Positions 43,414 through 51,954 of a stretch of 64,000 bases of DNA are shown here, one piece after another. Under the pieces are notes generated by a model that saw only the letters and a program-made list of their open reading frames with translations, was not told the DNA's origin and ran no database searches. Source of the DNA: CADEED01 sp020442965 (GTDB lineage Bacteria; Pseudomonadota; Gammaproteobacteria; Steroidobacterales; Steroidobacteraceae); the NCBI GenBank assembly GCA_041395525.1, contig JAWLAH010000002.1:186001-250000 (forward strand), in the 5' to 3' direction. The translations under genes were made by a program, and so were the position numbers. Each line of letters begins with the position of its first letter. Within the stretch, counting starts at the first letter, position 1.

Positions 43414-44961
43414 ATGGCTGCCATCGAATCGATCGCTGCGCAAGCGCCGCCTGTCGATGGAGCAGTGCAGTGGCCCGTGGTGGTGGCAGTGGTGCTAACC
43501 GCGGTGCTCCAGGTGCTGGATTCGACCATCGTCAACGTGGCGCTCCCCTATATGCAGGCGGCGTTCGGTATCGCTGCCGATCAAACTACCTGGATACTAA
43601 CGAGCTATATCGTGGCGGCGATCGTCGTGATGCCGCTTACTGGCCTGTTCGTGCGCGGGTTTGGCAGGCGGCGTTTGATCATAAGTGCCATTGTTGGTTT
43701 TACGCTGTTCTCCGCCTTTTGTGGTCTGGCCGAGAACATCGAGACGATGGTTATCTGTCGCCTTGGGCTGGGGTTGTTTGTCGCGTGCCTGATACCGTTG
43801 TCGCAATCGACTCTGCTGAATGCCTTTCCGCGCGACCAACGCGGACAGGCCATGGCGATGTTCGGTCTAGGTGTCATCGTCGCGCCAATTCTTGGGCCGA
43901 CGCTTGGTGCGGCTCTTACCGAGCATTTCTCCTGGCGCGCCGTATTCTATGTCAACGTGCCGATCGCCGCTTTTGCGCTCATGATGATTTCCGGTGAATT
44001 GCCGCGCGACGAACCGCAAAAGGTCGTGATCGACTGGACCGGCCTCGTTCTCATGGTGCTGGCAATCGGTGGTTTGCAGTTCGTGCTCGATCAGGGCGAG
44101 ACCCGTGACTGGTTCGACTCACGGGTCATACAGATCTTCGCGCTGGTTGCTGCGTTGTCCGCCGTGCTTTTCGTCGTGCGCGGCTGGCGCTTGGACACTA
44201 ACATCATCGATTTCAGATTGCTGCGCGATCGCAGTTTCGCCAGCGCAAATCTTGCCATGCTCGGATTCGGCTTGGCTCTGTACGGCACGATTGCGATGCT
44301 GCCGTTGTTCGTGCAAGGTCTGCTTGACTACCCGGTGCTTGACGCTGGCTACCTGTTCGTTCCGCGTGGTCTCGGTGCGGCGTTTTCGATGCTGCTGACC
44401 GGCTCGGTGCTGATGAAGCGCTTCGATCCGCGCCTGCTCGTTGCCACCGGTCTGCTTTGTAACGGCGTCGGCAGTCTTGCACTCAGCTGGCTGAGTCTCG
44501 AGGCCAGTTTCTGGCAGCTCGCACTGCCGGGTGTCATCTCCGGTCTCGGCATGGGCTTGTTCTTCGTGCCGATGTCGACGGTCGCGTTTCAGAATTTCGG
44601 TGCTGACCGGCAGGACGAAGCCTCCGGCATTTACAGCGTGATGCGTTCGCTTGGCTCGTCGGTTGGCATCGCTATCGTGGGTTGGCAACTGGTGCGCTCG
44701 ACCCAGCGCCACTGGCACGATCTCGCCGCGCATGTGACGCTGTTCAACCCAGCCGTCCACGAATTCCTGCGACCGTTCGCAGTCGCACCGTCATCGAGCA
44801 AAGCTGCGGCTTTGCTCGCTGCTCAAGTCGCGGCGCAGGCGCAGATGCTGGCGTTTCAGGACGTGTTTCTGCTAACGGGGATCGCGGCAATCGTCATGTT
44901 GCCGCTGGTGCTGTTCATGCAAAAGCCGCAGACGGCGGGTGGCCCCATGCTGGCGCGCTGA
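43414..44961 (+). CDS. emrB: EmrB-type multidrug efflux MFS transporter (DHA2 family)
   Basis: This inner-membrane proton-driven drug exporter of 515 aa has about 14 transmembrane helices. DHA2 markers include LDSTIVNVALPYMQAAF in the first helix, GFGRRRL in loop 2-3, the motif C region LGVIVAPILGPTLGAALTEHFSWRAVFYVNVP, and a late SSVGIAIVG. It is co-transcribed with the EmrA-like adaptor 6 bases upstream. No MarR-type regulator is adjacent; an OmpR-type regulator gene follows after 187 bases. Confidence 0.92.
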   Translation: MAAIESIAAQAPPVDGAVQWPVVVAVVLTAVLQVLDSTIVNVALPYMQAAFGIAADQTTWILTSYIVAAIVVMPLTGLFVRGFGRRRLIISAIVGFTLFSAFCGLAENIETMVICRLGLGLFVACLIPLSQSTLLNAFPRDQRGQAMAMFGLGVIVAPILGPTLGAALTEHFSWRAVFYVNVPIAAFALMMISGELPRDEPQKVVIDWTGLVLMVLAIGGLQFVLDQGETRDWFDSRVIQIFALVAALSAVLFVVRGWRLDTNIIDFRLLRDRSFASANLAMLGFGLALYGTIAMLPLFVQGLLDYPVLDAGYLFVPRGLGAAFSMLLTGSVLMKRFDPRLLVATGLLCNGVGSLALSWLSLEASFWQLALPGVISGLGMGLFFVPMSTVAFQNFGADRQDEASGIYSVMRSLGSSVGIAIVGWQLVRSTQRHWHDLAAHVTLFNPAVHEFLRPFAVAPSSSKAAALLAAQVAAQAQMLAFQDVFLLTGIAAIVMLPLVLFMQKPQTAGGPMLAR

Positions 44962-45006
44962 AGCTCCCGCCCTGAACGAATGCAAGCAGCGGCCGGTCCG
45001 GGCGTT

Positions 45007-45026
45007 CCGCCGCGAACGAGCGGCGG
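45007..45026 (+). other. GC-rich hairpin downstream of emrB
   Basis: CCGCCGC (45007-45013) and GCGGCGG (45020-45026) form a perfect 7-bp stem around GAACGA, 45 bases after the emrB stop. No U-tract follows. It is a possible Rho-linked or weak terminator between emrB and the response-regulator gene. Confidence 0.35.
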
Positions 45027-45148
45027 GCGCAGCAGCTGGTCGAACTAGCGATCGTTTGGACGCAACGGTCGCGCGTGCCGGGTCGCCGCGCTATTCTTTG
45101 GGCACCGCATCACCTTCTTGGCGCGACCCGATGAATTGAGAACAATGC

Positions 45149-45889
45149 ATGACGATCGATACTTCCGCAGCGACCATGCCCCACGTCCTGGCGCTCGACG
45201 ACGATGCCGATTTGCGCAACGTACTGGTCGAGGCCCTGCCGCAGTTCGACCTGCGAGTGACCGCGGTCGCCACCGGTGCGGAGATGCTAAAGGTGCTGAA
45301 CGAGGAGCCGATCGATGTGTTGTTACTCGATCTGCGGTTGCCAGGCGAGGATGGCCTGACGCTCGCCAGGCGCGTACGGGAGGTGTCCGCCTTGCCGATC
45401 ATCATTTTGTCGGGCCGTACCGACGAAGCCGATCGTGTCATGGCGCTCGAGCTGGCCGCGGATGACTACGTAACCAAGCCGTTCAGCAGCCGTGAGCTGG
45501 TCGCACGGATTCGGGCGTTGTTACGACGCTCGCATGTCGACGCGTCACCGGACCCGGATCAAGGACCGCGCGCGTATCGCTTCGCAGGATGGGAGCTCAA
45601 CCTGAGGTTGCACCGGTTGACCGGCCCCGACAAGCAACGTGTGCCTCTTACTAACAGCGAATTCAATCTGCTCTGTGCACTGCTCGCGGCGCCCCAACGA
45701 GTACTGAGCCGCGACCAACTGCTCGAACGTTCGCGATTGCACAGCCTCGAGGTCTACGACCGTGCGATTGATGTCACGATCCTGCGATTAAGACGCAAAA
45801 TTGAACAGGATCATACCGAGCCGAAATTCATCGTGACCGAACGCGGAGCTGGCTATAGGTTTGCCGCAGCGGTCGATGTGCTGCGCTGA
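45149..45889 (+). CDS. OmpR/PhoB-family response regulator
   Basis: This cytoplasmic DNA-binding regulator of 246 aa has a receiver domain (about 12-125) with the acidic pair DDD at 17-19, phospho-acceptor Asp61 in LLLDLRLPGEDGL and the Lys in DDYVTKPFSSREL. A winged-helix effector domain follows (about 145-240; LTNSEFNLLCALLAAPQRVLSRDQLL, then TILRLRRKIEQD). The hybrid kinase gene begins 28 bases downstream, so the two form a two-component unit. Targets are unknown; the adjacent EmrAB operon and the downstream envelope genes are candidates. Confidence 0.92.
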   Translation: MTIDTSAATMPHVLALDDDADLRNVLVEALPQFDLRVTAVATGAEMLKVLNEEPIDVLLLDLRLPGEDGLTLARRVREVSALPIIILSGRTDEADRVMALELAADDYVTKPFSSRELVARIRALLRRSHVDASPDPDQGPRAYRFAGWELNLRLHRLTGPDKQRVPLTNSEFNLLCALLAAPQRVLSRDQLLERSRLHSLEVYDRAIDVTILRLRRKIEQDHTEPKFIVTERGAGYRFAAAVDVLR

Positions 45890-45917
45890 CCGGCCCGCGT
45901 GTTTAGGTAGCGTACCC

Positions 45918-48008
45918 ATGTCGTTGCACGAGTCGGTTGAAGAAGCGGTACGCTCGAGCGCCGGCCTGGATGACCAGACGCGCAACCAGCGGCAACGGCT
46001 TGTCTGGCTGGGCGTCGCATTTGTGATCGTGGTCTTGTTGATCGATACGTTGCGGCTGTGGCGCGAACACGGTTTGGTTCTGCAGCGGGCAGCGCAAACG
46101 ACGACGAGGATCGCACGTACGTTTGGCGATGAGACCGGACACACCGTCCGCGAGCTCGACTTTGCGTTGTCCGACCTTGCCGCCTGGACAAGAGCTGCGG
46201 ATGTCGGACGCTCCAGCGACACGGCATTGCGTTCGCAATTGGTGATGCAACTGGCGAGAATTCCAGCGGTTGGAGCCGTGGCTGTGTACGCCAACGACGG
46301 GCAGCTTCGCGCAAGCACAGGTGCAAAGAATGCCCTGCCGGAGGATATTTCGGCGCAGCTGGTCTACAGCGAGGCGCGTCGAAAAGCGAACGCCGACGTT
46401 TTTCTCGGCACCGTGCATGGTATCGACGGCACGACATCTTTTGTCGTCAGCCGTTCGCTTCCTGGTGACGACGGACAGAGTGCTGGCGTGGCGGTCGTTA
46501 GTCTCGCACCATCCTATCTTGCGCGCATCTATCAGGAACTGGGGAATCTGCCAGGGGCGTCGCTACAGGTGTCGCGCGACGACGGCACCCGACTGATTGA
46601 CTATGCACCGCACGCGATAGGCAGGTTGGCGGGGCAACCGGTCGTGACCGCGCGGAGCGTCATCGATGGCTATCCGTTGCGGATTGCCGTATTCCAGCCG
46701 CGCGCCGATGCAATGGCGCCGTGGTGGGAAACGGTTCGCGCAACCGCCGTGTTTACCGTCGCACTGATCGGCACGGCGGTCGGCCTATTGTATTCACTGC
46801 TGCGAGCCTTGCGTCGCCTGGCGCAGTCGCAAGCGCAGCAGCAACAAGCGGAAACTCGTCTGCTACGACAGCGTAGCACCGACGCGCTGGGTATGTTGGC
46901 GGCGTCGGTTGCACATGACTTCAACAATGTGCTGAGCGGAATCGTTGGCTATGGCGAGCTGATACGAACCGATTTGGAACGCGATACCTTGCGGTCGCGC
47001 TATCTCGAGCGTTTGTTGGGAGCGGCAGAACGTGGTCGCCAGCTTGTGCAGCGCGTGCTCACTTTCGACGCAAATCGCAGCTTGAATTATGCGAGCGTCG
47101 CCCTCGCGCCGGTGATCGACGAGGTGCTAGCGCAATTGCGGACCATGCTGCCGGCCAACGTGAAGCTTGAGGTGGCGTCGGAGTCACCGAGCGCTTGGGT
47201 CTTGGGTGACGATACGGAGATCTTCTTCGTCATTCTAAATCTATGTACGAACGCCATGTACGCCATGCCGAACGGCGGATCAATCGCAGTGCGCGTCGCA
47301 CCGGTGTCGGTGATAGCCACCCGCGAGCTGGTGGTTGGGCATGTGGAGGCCGGTGACTGGTGGTGCATCTCGATTCGGGATCAGGGAGTGGGTCTCGATC
47401 GAACGCAGGTGGCTGCGATCTTTGATCCCCTGCATACGACCCGAGAAAAAGGTCGGGGAACAGGCCTCGGACTAACGATCGTGCGGAATATTGTCCTCAG
47501 CATGAACGGGGCGATCGAAGTCGAGACGACGCCAGGCGCTGGCGCTTGCTTTTCAATCTACTGGCCGCAAGCCGCCGTTGGCGCGGCGGCGTCGGGCAGC
47601 GTACGGAGCCGTGGCGGCGCTTCGGGCCAGACGATCTTGATCGTCGACGACGAGCCGCATTTGGTAGCGCTGGTAGAGGAGATGGTCGCATCGTTAGGCT
47701 ATGAGGCAATCGGGTTCGCAGATCCGGAGCGCGCGCTCGCCGTGATTCGCCAGGACCCACAGCGATTCGATCTGGTGCTGACCGACGAACGCATGCCGAG
47801 CATGAGCGGTATGGCAATTGCGCGAGCTGTCCGTGCGCTGCGTGACGACTTGCCCATCATCATGCTGACTGGCTATCGAACCGCCGAACTCGATCGCGAC
47901 GCTGCTACTTGCGGCGTTGCGAAGATACTGGAAAAGCCTGTGCGCTCGGCACAGCTCGCTGTCGAGTTGGGCAAGTTGTTTTCCCGAGTTGTGCCGCGAG
48001 CTGGTTGA
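45918..48008 (+). CDS. Hybrid sensor histidine kinase with C-terminal receiver
   Basis: This inner-membrane kinase of 696 aa has transmembrane helices at about 28-48 and 275-297 flanking a periplasmic dCache-like sensor. A HisKA domain follows with the H-box SVAHDFNNVLSGIVGYGEL (His near 335). The HATPase domain has NLCTNAMYAMPNGG, RDQGVGLD and KGRGTGLGL. A C-terminal receiver (about 560-690) holds ILIVDDEPH and Asp in LVLTDERMPSMSG. The start at 45918 is used because the frame upstream only overlaps the regulator gene. Internal phosphotransfer to its own receiver may tune output to the upstream OmpR-type regulator. No Hpt protein is encoded nearby. Confidence 0.9.
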   Translation: MSLHESVEEAVRSSAGLDDQTRNQRQRLVWLGVAFVIVVLLIDTLRLWREHGLVLQRAAQTTTRIARTFGDETGHTVRELDFALSDLAAWTRAADVGRSSDTALRSQLVMQLARIPAVGAVAVYANDGQLRASTGAKNALPEDISAQLVYSEARRKANADVFLGTVHGIDGTTSFVVSRSLPGDDGQSAGVAVVSLAPSYLARIYQELGNLPGASLQVSRDDGTRLIDYAPHAIGRLAGQPVVTARSVIDGYPLRIAVFQPRADAMAPWWETVRATAVFTVALIGTAVGLLYSLLRALRRLAQSQAQQQQAETRLLRQRSTDALGMLAASVAHDFNNVLSGIVGYGELIRTDLERDTLRSRYLERLLGAAERGRQLVQRVLTFDANRSLNYASVALAPVIDEVLAQLRTMLPANVKLEVASESPSAWVLGDDTEIFFVILNLCTNAMYAMPNGGSIAVRVAPVSVIATRELVVGHVEAGDWWCISIRDQGVGLDRTQVAAIFDPLHTTREKGRGTGLGLTIVRNIVLSMNGAIEVETTPGAGACFSIYWPQAAVGAAASGSVRSRGGASGQTILIVDDEPHLVALVEEMVASLGYEAIGFADPERALAVIRQDPQRFDLVLTDERMPSMSGMAIARAVRALRDDLPIIMLTGYRTAELDRDAATCGVAKILEKPVRSAQLAVELGKLFSRVVPRAG

Positions 48009-48140
48009 GCTACCAGCGAATTGCAGCTGAAATGCTTGCGTCGCGGTTTGCAATGATCCCGCAGCATGGCGATCGCAAGCTTGCTCCTGACCGTTACGGC
48101 GATCTTGCCGGACGGAATCGCTTCAGGAGAATGGGCTGTC

Positions 48141-48518
48141 ATGAGAACGGTAAACAAATCGACACTGACAATGGCCGCGGTTCTGGCGGCCTCTGTCTTC
48201 GGGCTCGCGCATGCGGTCGGTGCCGCTGCGCAAACCATCGACGACGAATTGCTTCACATGCAAGGCGAGTTCGAGCTTGGTAACGGCGATAAGGAACTCC
48301 TCGCGCATCATCGAAAGAAGGAGTCGACGTATCGCATCTGCGTGAAAGACGTACCGGGTGAAGTGCCGCTGAAAGTGCTCCACGACGGTAAAGAGACCAC
48401 GATCATGGATGGCAAGTGCGCAACTGTCATCGGGCGTCATATCGATATCACCCCGGCCGTGAAGCTGGGCGACGATATGGTTCTGATTGGTCGATTCGAT
48501 CAGCTTTCGGCGAAATAG
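48141..48518 (+). CDS. Small exported protein of unknown function
   Basis: This is a protein of 125 aa from the ATG at 48141, with AGGAGA upstream. It has a signal peptide (about 1-31, TMAAVLAASVFGLAHAVGAAAQ). The mature part is hydrophilic with two Cys residues (YRICVKDV and DGKCATVIG) that could form a disulfide, and resembles a small beta domain. No family is recognised. It lies 132 bases after the sensor kinase gene and is followed by a strong GC hairpin. Confidence 0.65.
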   Translation: MRTVNKSTLTMAAVLAASVFGLAHAVGAAAQTIDDELLHMQGEFELGNGDKELLAHHRKKESTYRICVKDVPGEVPLKVLHDGKETTIMDGKCATVIGRHIDITPAVKLGDDMVLIGRFDQLSAK

Positions 48519-48525
48519 CACGCAA

Positions 48526-48552
48526 CAGGGCGGTGGCATCGCCGCCGCCCTG
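48526..48552 (+). terminator. GC-rich stem-loop after the small exported-protein gene
   Basis: CAGGGCGG (48526-48533) pairs perfectly with CCGCCCTG (48545-48552) eight bases after the stop codon. A U-tract is lacking, so the terminator call is tentative. Confidence 0.4.
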
Positions 48553-48658
48553 GCGCGCCATACGCCCGCGGCGACTAAAGAATTCTTAATTAGTGTCGAT
48601 CGCGGTTTCGTGTAGCGTGGAGCTACCTAGTTCAAGCGTCACGGCTCCAGGAAATCAC

Positions 48659-49153
48659 ATGAAAGCGTTGGTCAGTGGATTGTGTTTGTGCGCGGCGCTA
48701 CTCGCCGCGGGCGCCAGCCTCGCCGCCCAGACACCCGCAAGTGCACCTGACGGAAGTTCCGGTGTGTGCAAAGACGGTAGTTACACTTCGGCTGCGAGCA
48801 AGAAGGGCGCCTGCCGTGGCCACAAGGGCGTGCAGGAATGGTATGGCGTGACCTCCACCGCCGGTGCGCTTCTCAACCCGCAGCGGCCGCGCCAGCGGTG
48901 CCGCCAGTTGCTGCAGCATCCGCGTCGACCTCGACGCCACGGACGCAAGCGGTTCAGCGCGCTGCGGTTGCGCGCTACTGCAACAGCCGCGCCTGGCGGC
49001 GGCGCTGGCCTGGTTTGGTTGAACGCCGGTACGAAGGTGTATCACTGCAGTACCGACAAGTGGTACGGCAGGACCAAGCAGGGCGAGTATCTGACCGAGG
49101 CTGAAGCCAAAGCGAAGGGCGCCCATCCTGACCACGGCAAGCCATGCACGTAA
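48659..49153 (+). CDS. DUF3761-type secreted protein with an apparent internal double frameshift
   Basis: This is a protein of 164 aa from the ATG at 48659, with AGGAAA upstream. It has a signal peptide (about 1-23) and a DUF3761-like Cys module (VCKDGSYTSAASKKGACRGHKGVQEWYG, about 37-64). A C-terminal Cys module follows (VWLNAGTKVYHCSTDKWYGRT and KAKGAHPDHGKPC). Between them, residues 70-105 read as an Arg-rich stretch unlike any linker. The neighbouring frame over the same bases gives a normal Ala/Pro/Ser/Thr linker. A one-base loss near 48868 and a one-base gain near 48973 would explain this, and the C-terminal module stays in frame. The protein may still work because only the linker is altered. 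Confidence 0.75.
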   Translation: MKALVSGLCLCAALLAAGASLAAQTPASAPDGSSGVCKDGSYTSAASKKGACRGHKGVQEWYGVTSTAGALLNPQRPRQRCRQLLQHPRRPRRHGRKRFSALRLRATATAAPGGGAGLVWLNAGTKVYHCSTDKWYGRTKQGEYLTEAEAKAKGAHPDHGKPCT

Positions 49154-49248
49154 CGGGTGGGTCGAACTAGCGGCGGTGTGGCGCAAGACGCCGTCGCGGC
49201 AAGCATCTGATTGGTTGATCTATCGGGTTCACTCAAGGAGTAGTTACC

Positions 49249-49584
49249 ATGGGAATGTTTGACGGTCTATTGGGCGGAGTGGTCGGCGGCGCGATGGCCA
49301 ATGTGGTTTCGGGCTTGATCGAACAACATGGCGGCGTGCAGGGTATCGTTGCGCAGCTGGAGCGGCAAGGACTGGGCGGCACGGTAAAATCATGGGTGGG
49401 CAGTGGCCCAAATCAGCCGATCTCCCCAGGCGAGATACACCACGCGTTTGGTGGCGGCACGATAAAGGCGCTTGCCAGTCAGGCGGGACTGCAGCCGCAG
49501 GATTTGTTGCAGAAGCTCGCGCAGGTACTCCCGCAGGCGATCGACAAGCTTACGCCGGGAGGCGTTGTGCCAAAGGCAGCTTAG
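49249..49584 (+). CDS. YidB-like DUF937 family protein
   Basis: This small protein of 111 aa begins MFDGLLGGVVGGAM and carries the YidB/DUF937 pattern: a Gly-rich N-terminus, LEQ-like helix IVAQLERQGLGGTVKSWVG, then NQPISPGEIHHAFG and LASQAGLQPQDLLQKLAQVLPQAIDKLTPGG. AAGGAG lies before the ATG. The function of the family is unknown, and the absence of a signal peptide suggests a cytoplasmic location. It stands alone between a plus-strand secreted-protein gene and a convergent minus-strand gene. Confidence 0.85.
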   Translation: MGMFDGLLGGVVGGAMANVVSGLIEQHGGVQGIVAQLERQGLGGTVKSWVGSGPNQPISPGEIHHAFGGGTIKALASQAGLQPQDLLQKLAQVLPQAIDKLTPGGVVPKAA

Positions 49585-49632
49585 TACAGTTGTCTGCGAT
49601 GACAGACTACTGGAGACAAATGGAGCGATCTC

Positions 49633-50040
49633 TCAGGGAACAATCTTGCGGGCGAATTTCTTGAAATTGCAGATATGGCCGGCAATCGCGATGCCATCGA
49701 AGCGATCCAGATCATTGAACCTGTGGGTGATCAGTGAAAAGGACTTGGCCTTCTCCAGACCGTCGCACTTTGCCGTAAATTCCATCGTGAACGGCCGGCC
49801 ACGATCGTCTTTGACTTCGAGTGTATGGTCGTTGATATAGCGGAATGACACTATCTGAGTGAGGTCTGCGGATTGCACCAGCGTGTCCTCAGCGGCCGGT
49901 GCAATTTCGACTGATCGTCGGGCGTCCTGCTTGTTGACCAGTTGCGCACCGGCGACGACCAAGCCGCAGACAGCCAGAATGGCGATGGCGGCGACTACTC
50001 GATTGAGTGCGTTCACTGTGGTTGCCGATCCGTCGACCAC
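49633..50040 (-). CDS. Membrane-anchored DUF6491-like protein
   Basis: This is a protein of 135 aa with an N-terminal signal-anchor (about 13-33, VVAAIAILAVCGLVVAG). The periplasmic domain holds IVSFRYINDHTLEVKDDRGRPF, CDGLEKA and FDGIAIAGHICNFKKF. The two Cys residues are in the positions of the DUF6491 family (C-x-L and the late I-C-x-F/I). It starts at a GTG with no clear ribosome site, so the start is uncertain. The next gene upstream on the same strand encodes another protein of the same type, 59 bases away. Confidence 0.6.
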   Translation of the reverse strand: MVDGSATTVNALNRVVAAIAILAVCGLVVAGAQLVNKQDARRSVEIAPAAEDTLVQSADLTQIVSFRYINDHTLEVKDDRGRPFTMEFTAKCDGLEKAKSFSLITHRFNDLDRFDGIAIAGHICNFKKFARKIVP

Positions 50041-50099
50041 GATGGATGGTTAGTGATGTGACTGAGTCGCGGGCGGGCGACTCAGCCCGCTTTCGCGAT

Positions 50100-50498
50100 T
50101 CATCGCTCTTTGCTTGCGGCGGCGGCACGTGCGCGCGGCGGTGCGGCGCTCGGCGCGAAGCTGCGAAAACTGCACTGATCGCCATTCACCAGGACTGAGC
50201 TGAATCGATCGAGTGCCCCACCGGGTTCGGTGACAAAACCGATGCGTTCGGCGAAGCGCAGTTCGGGGCAGGGGCCGAAGAATGTCGCGTAGAACCATTT
50301 GTTGTTCAATCCTTGCACGAACATGCCCTTGTCGCCGTCCGATTGCCAGTCCTGGATTCCGCCCAATGCCGCGAACGTGATCTCGGCGCGTCGTTCGGGC
50401 TGATTGGCATGCGCGGTCGTCAAAGTCAGTAGCGCCACGGAGCCGGCTGCGGCGATCATCCAGTTGTTGAGCTGGCGCTTAAGTATCTGGGGTTGCAC
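50100..50498 (-). CDS. Secreted DUF6491-like protein
   Basis: This is a protein of 132 aa starting at a GTG that is well supported by AAGGAG six bases upstream. It has a signal peptide (about 13-31, WMIAAAGSVALLTLTTAHA). The domain reads IQDWQSDGDKGMFVQGLNNKWFYATF, CPELRFAERIGFVT, LDRFSSVLVNGDQCSFRSF, which is the DUF6491 pattern with its two Cys residues. An Ala/Arg-rich tail follows. It is probably periplasmic, and its function is unknown. It is co-directional with a second, more diverged DUF6491-like gene downstream. Confidence 0.7.
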   Translation of the reverse strand: MQPQILKRQLNNWMIAAAGSVALLTLTTAHANQPERRAEITFAALGGIQDWQSDGDKGMFVQGLNNKWFYATFFGPCPELRFAERIGFVTEPGGALDRFSSVLVNGDQCSFRSFAPSAAPPRARAAAASKER

Positions 50499-50715
50499 AA
50501 ATTTCTCCTTGAGTTGGCTGCGGTTGCGTTTGAGAGATGCGAATCCAAAGTGCTGGTCACTGCGCTTGTGACGTCAACTATCGACTCGCGGAATACCAGC
50601 GCTATGTCAGCGACGCGCCTGCCGATTTCAAATGAAATGTTAAGAGGCTCGGCCGCGCAGCGCCTCGTCGCTATGATCAGCGTTTGCGCAAGTTGCGCGT
50701 GTGCTAGGAGCCGAC

Positions 50716-51954
50716 GTGGCAAGCGACCTGCGATCGGACGAATCTGAGCAGCAAGTTCATCCAGACGACAGCCGCCCGCGCAGATGGGGATGGATCGTGG
50801 TCATCGCGCTCACTGGACTTGCGGTTGGTGGTTGGTATCTGCTGCGCGGCAATGACACAGCTTCGCAGGGCCGCGGGCGCCCGGCCGCAACGGTTGGCAT
50901 TGCCACAGCAACCGCGGCAAATATACCCGTCATACTGACAGCGGTCGGAACAGTTCAACCGATCGTGAATGCGACCGTGCGCTCGCAAGTCGCGGGGACA
51001 CTGGTAAGTGTCGCCTTCACCGAGGGCCAACAGGTGAAACAAGGCCAGACCCTGGCACTGGTGGACCCGCGACCATTCCATCTCGCGGTTGCGCAGGCCG
51101 AGGCGAATCTGTTGCGTGATCAGGCGCAGCTCGCGGCCGCCAAAGTCGATCTGCAACGCTATCAGGGGCTGCTCGCACAGGATTCGATTGCGCGCCAACA
51201 GGTCGATGCACAGGCAGCTCTCGTTGGCCAGCTGGAAGGCGCGGTTGCGGCCGACCGCGCCGCTGTGGGCACTGCAAAACTCAATCTCAGCTACACCGAC
51301 ATCAAGGCGCCTGTGTCAGGTACCATCGGATTACGGCAGGTGGATCTGGGCGATTACGTAACGACTGCTGATGCCAATGGCATCGCTACGATCACACAAC
51401 AATCGCCAATCGATGTGGCGTTCTCGCTGCCACAGGCCGAGCTAATGACTATCAAACGGAAGTTGGCAACCGGCGCGGTCTTGTCGTGTACCGCGCGCGA
51501 CCAGTTCGACCAGACCGCGCTGGCTGAAGGGCGCTTTCTGACGCTCGACAATCAGATCGATCCGACCAGTGGCACGGTCAAGGCCAAGGCGCGCTTCGAC
51601 AACGCCGATGGTGCGCTGTTTCCGAATCAGTTTGTCAACATTGCGCTGCTCGTCGACACGTTGCGAGACGTAGTCGCCGTGCCCGTGAGCGCTGTCCGCC
51701 ATGGCGTACAAGGCGATTTCGTCTTCGTACTGCAGCCTGACAAGACGGCAAAGCTGCAACTCGTTAGAACGGGACCGTCGGATGGTAGCAAGGTGGCGGT
51801 ACTCAGTGGCTTGAAATCAGGCCACCAGGTCATTACAGAAGGTGCGGATGGTTTGGACGACGGCTCCCGCGTCAGCCTGCCGGGGGATGCGCGGCCAGCC
51901 GGTGGCGCAGCCTCCGCAGCGAATGGTCAGGGTCGAAGGCGAGCGCAACCGTGA
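50716..51954 (+). CDS. mdtA: RND efflux periplasmic adaptor, MdtA type
   Basis: This membrane fusion protein of 412 aa starts at the GTG at 50716, where TAGGAG sits six bases upstream; a GTG at 50701 would add five residues and has no site. One N-terminal helix (about 24-46) anchors it. The lipoyl, hairpin and barrel regions include NIPVILTAVGTVQPIVNATVRSQVAGTL and FTEGQQVKQGQTLALVDPRPF. The later APVSGTIGLRQVDLGDYVTTAD resembles MdtA. It shares four bases (GTGA) with the mdtB start and begins a four-gene coupled operon. Confidence 0.92.
   Translation: MASDLRSDESEQQVHPDDSRPRRWGWIVVIALTGLAVGGWYLLRGNDTASQGRGRPAATVGIATATAANIPVILTAVGTVQPIVNATVRSQVAGTLVSVAFTEGQQVKQGQTLALVDPRPFHLAVAQAEANLLRDQAQLAAAKVDLQRYQGLLAQDSIARQQVDAQAALVGQLEGAVAADRAAVGTAKLNLSYTDIKAPVSGTIGLRQVDLGDYVTTADANGIATITQQSPIDVAFSLPQAELMTIKRKLATGAVLSCTARDQFDQTALAEGRFLTLDNQIDPTSGTVKAKARFDNADGALFPNQFVNIALLVDTLRDVVAVPVSAVRHGVQGDFVFVLQPDKTAKLQLVRTGPSDGSKVAVLSGLKSGHQVITEGADGLDDGSRVSLPGDARPAGGAASAANGQGRRRAQP

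Noticed and set aside
45038..49172. 13-base repeat GGTCGAACTAGCG at 45038-45050 and 49160-49172
   Set aside because: Many 13-base matches are expected by chance in 64 kb, the flanks do not match, and no mobile-element features surround them.
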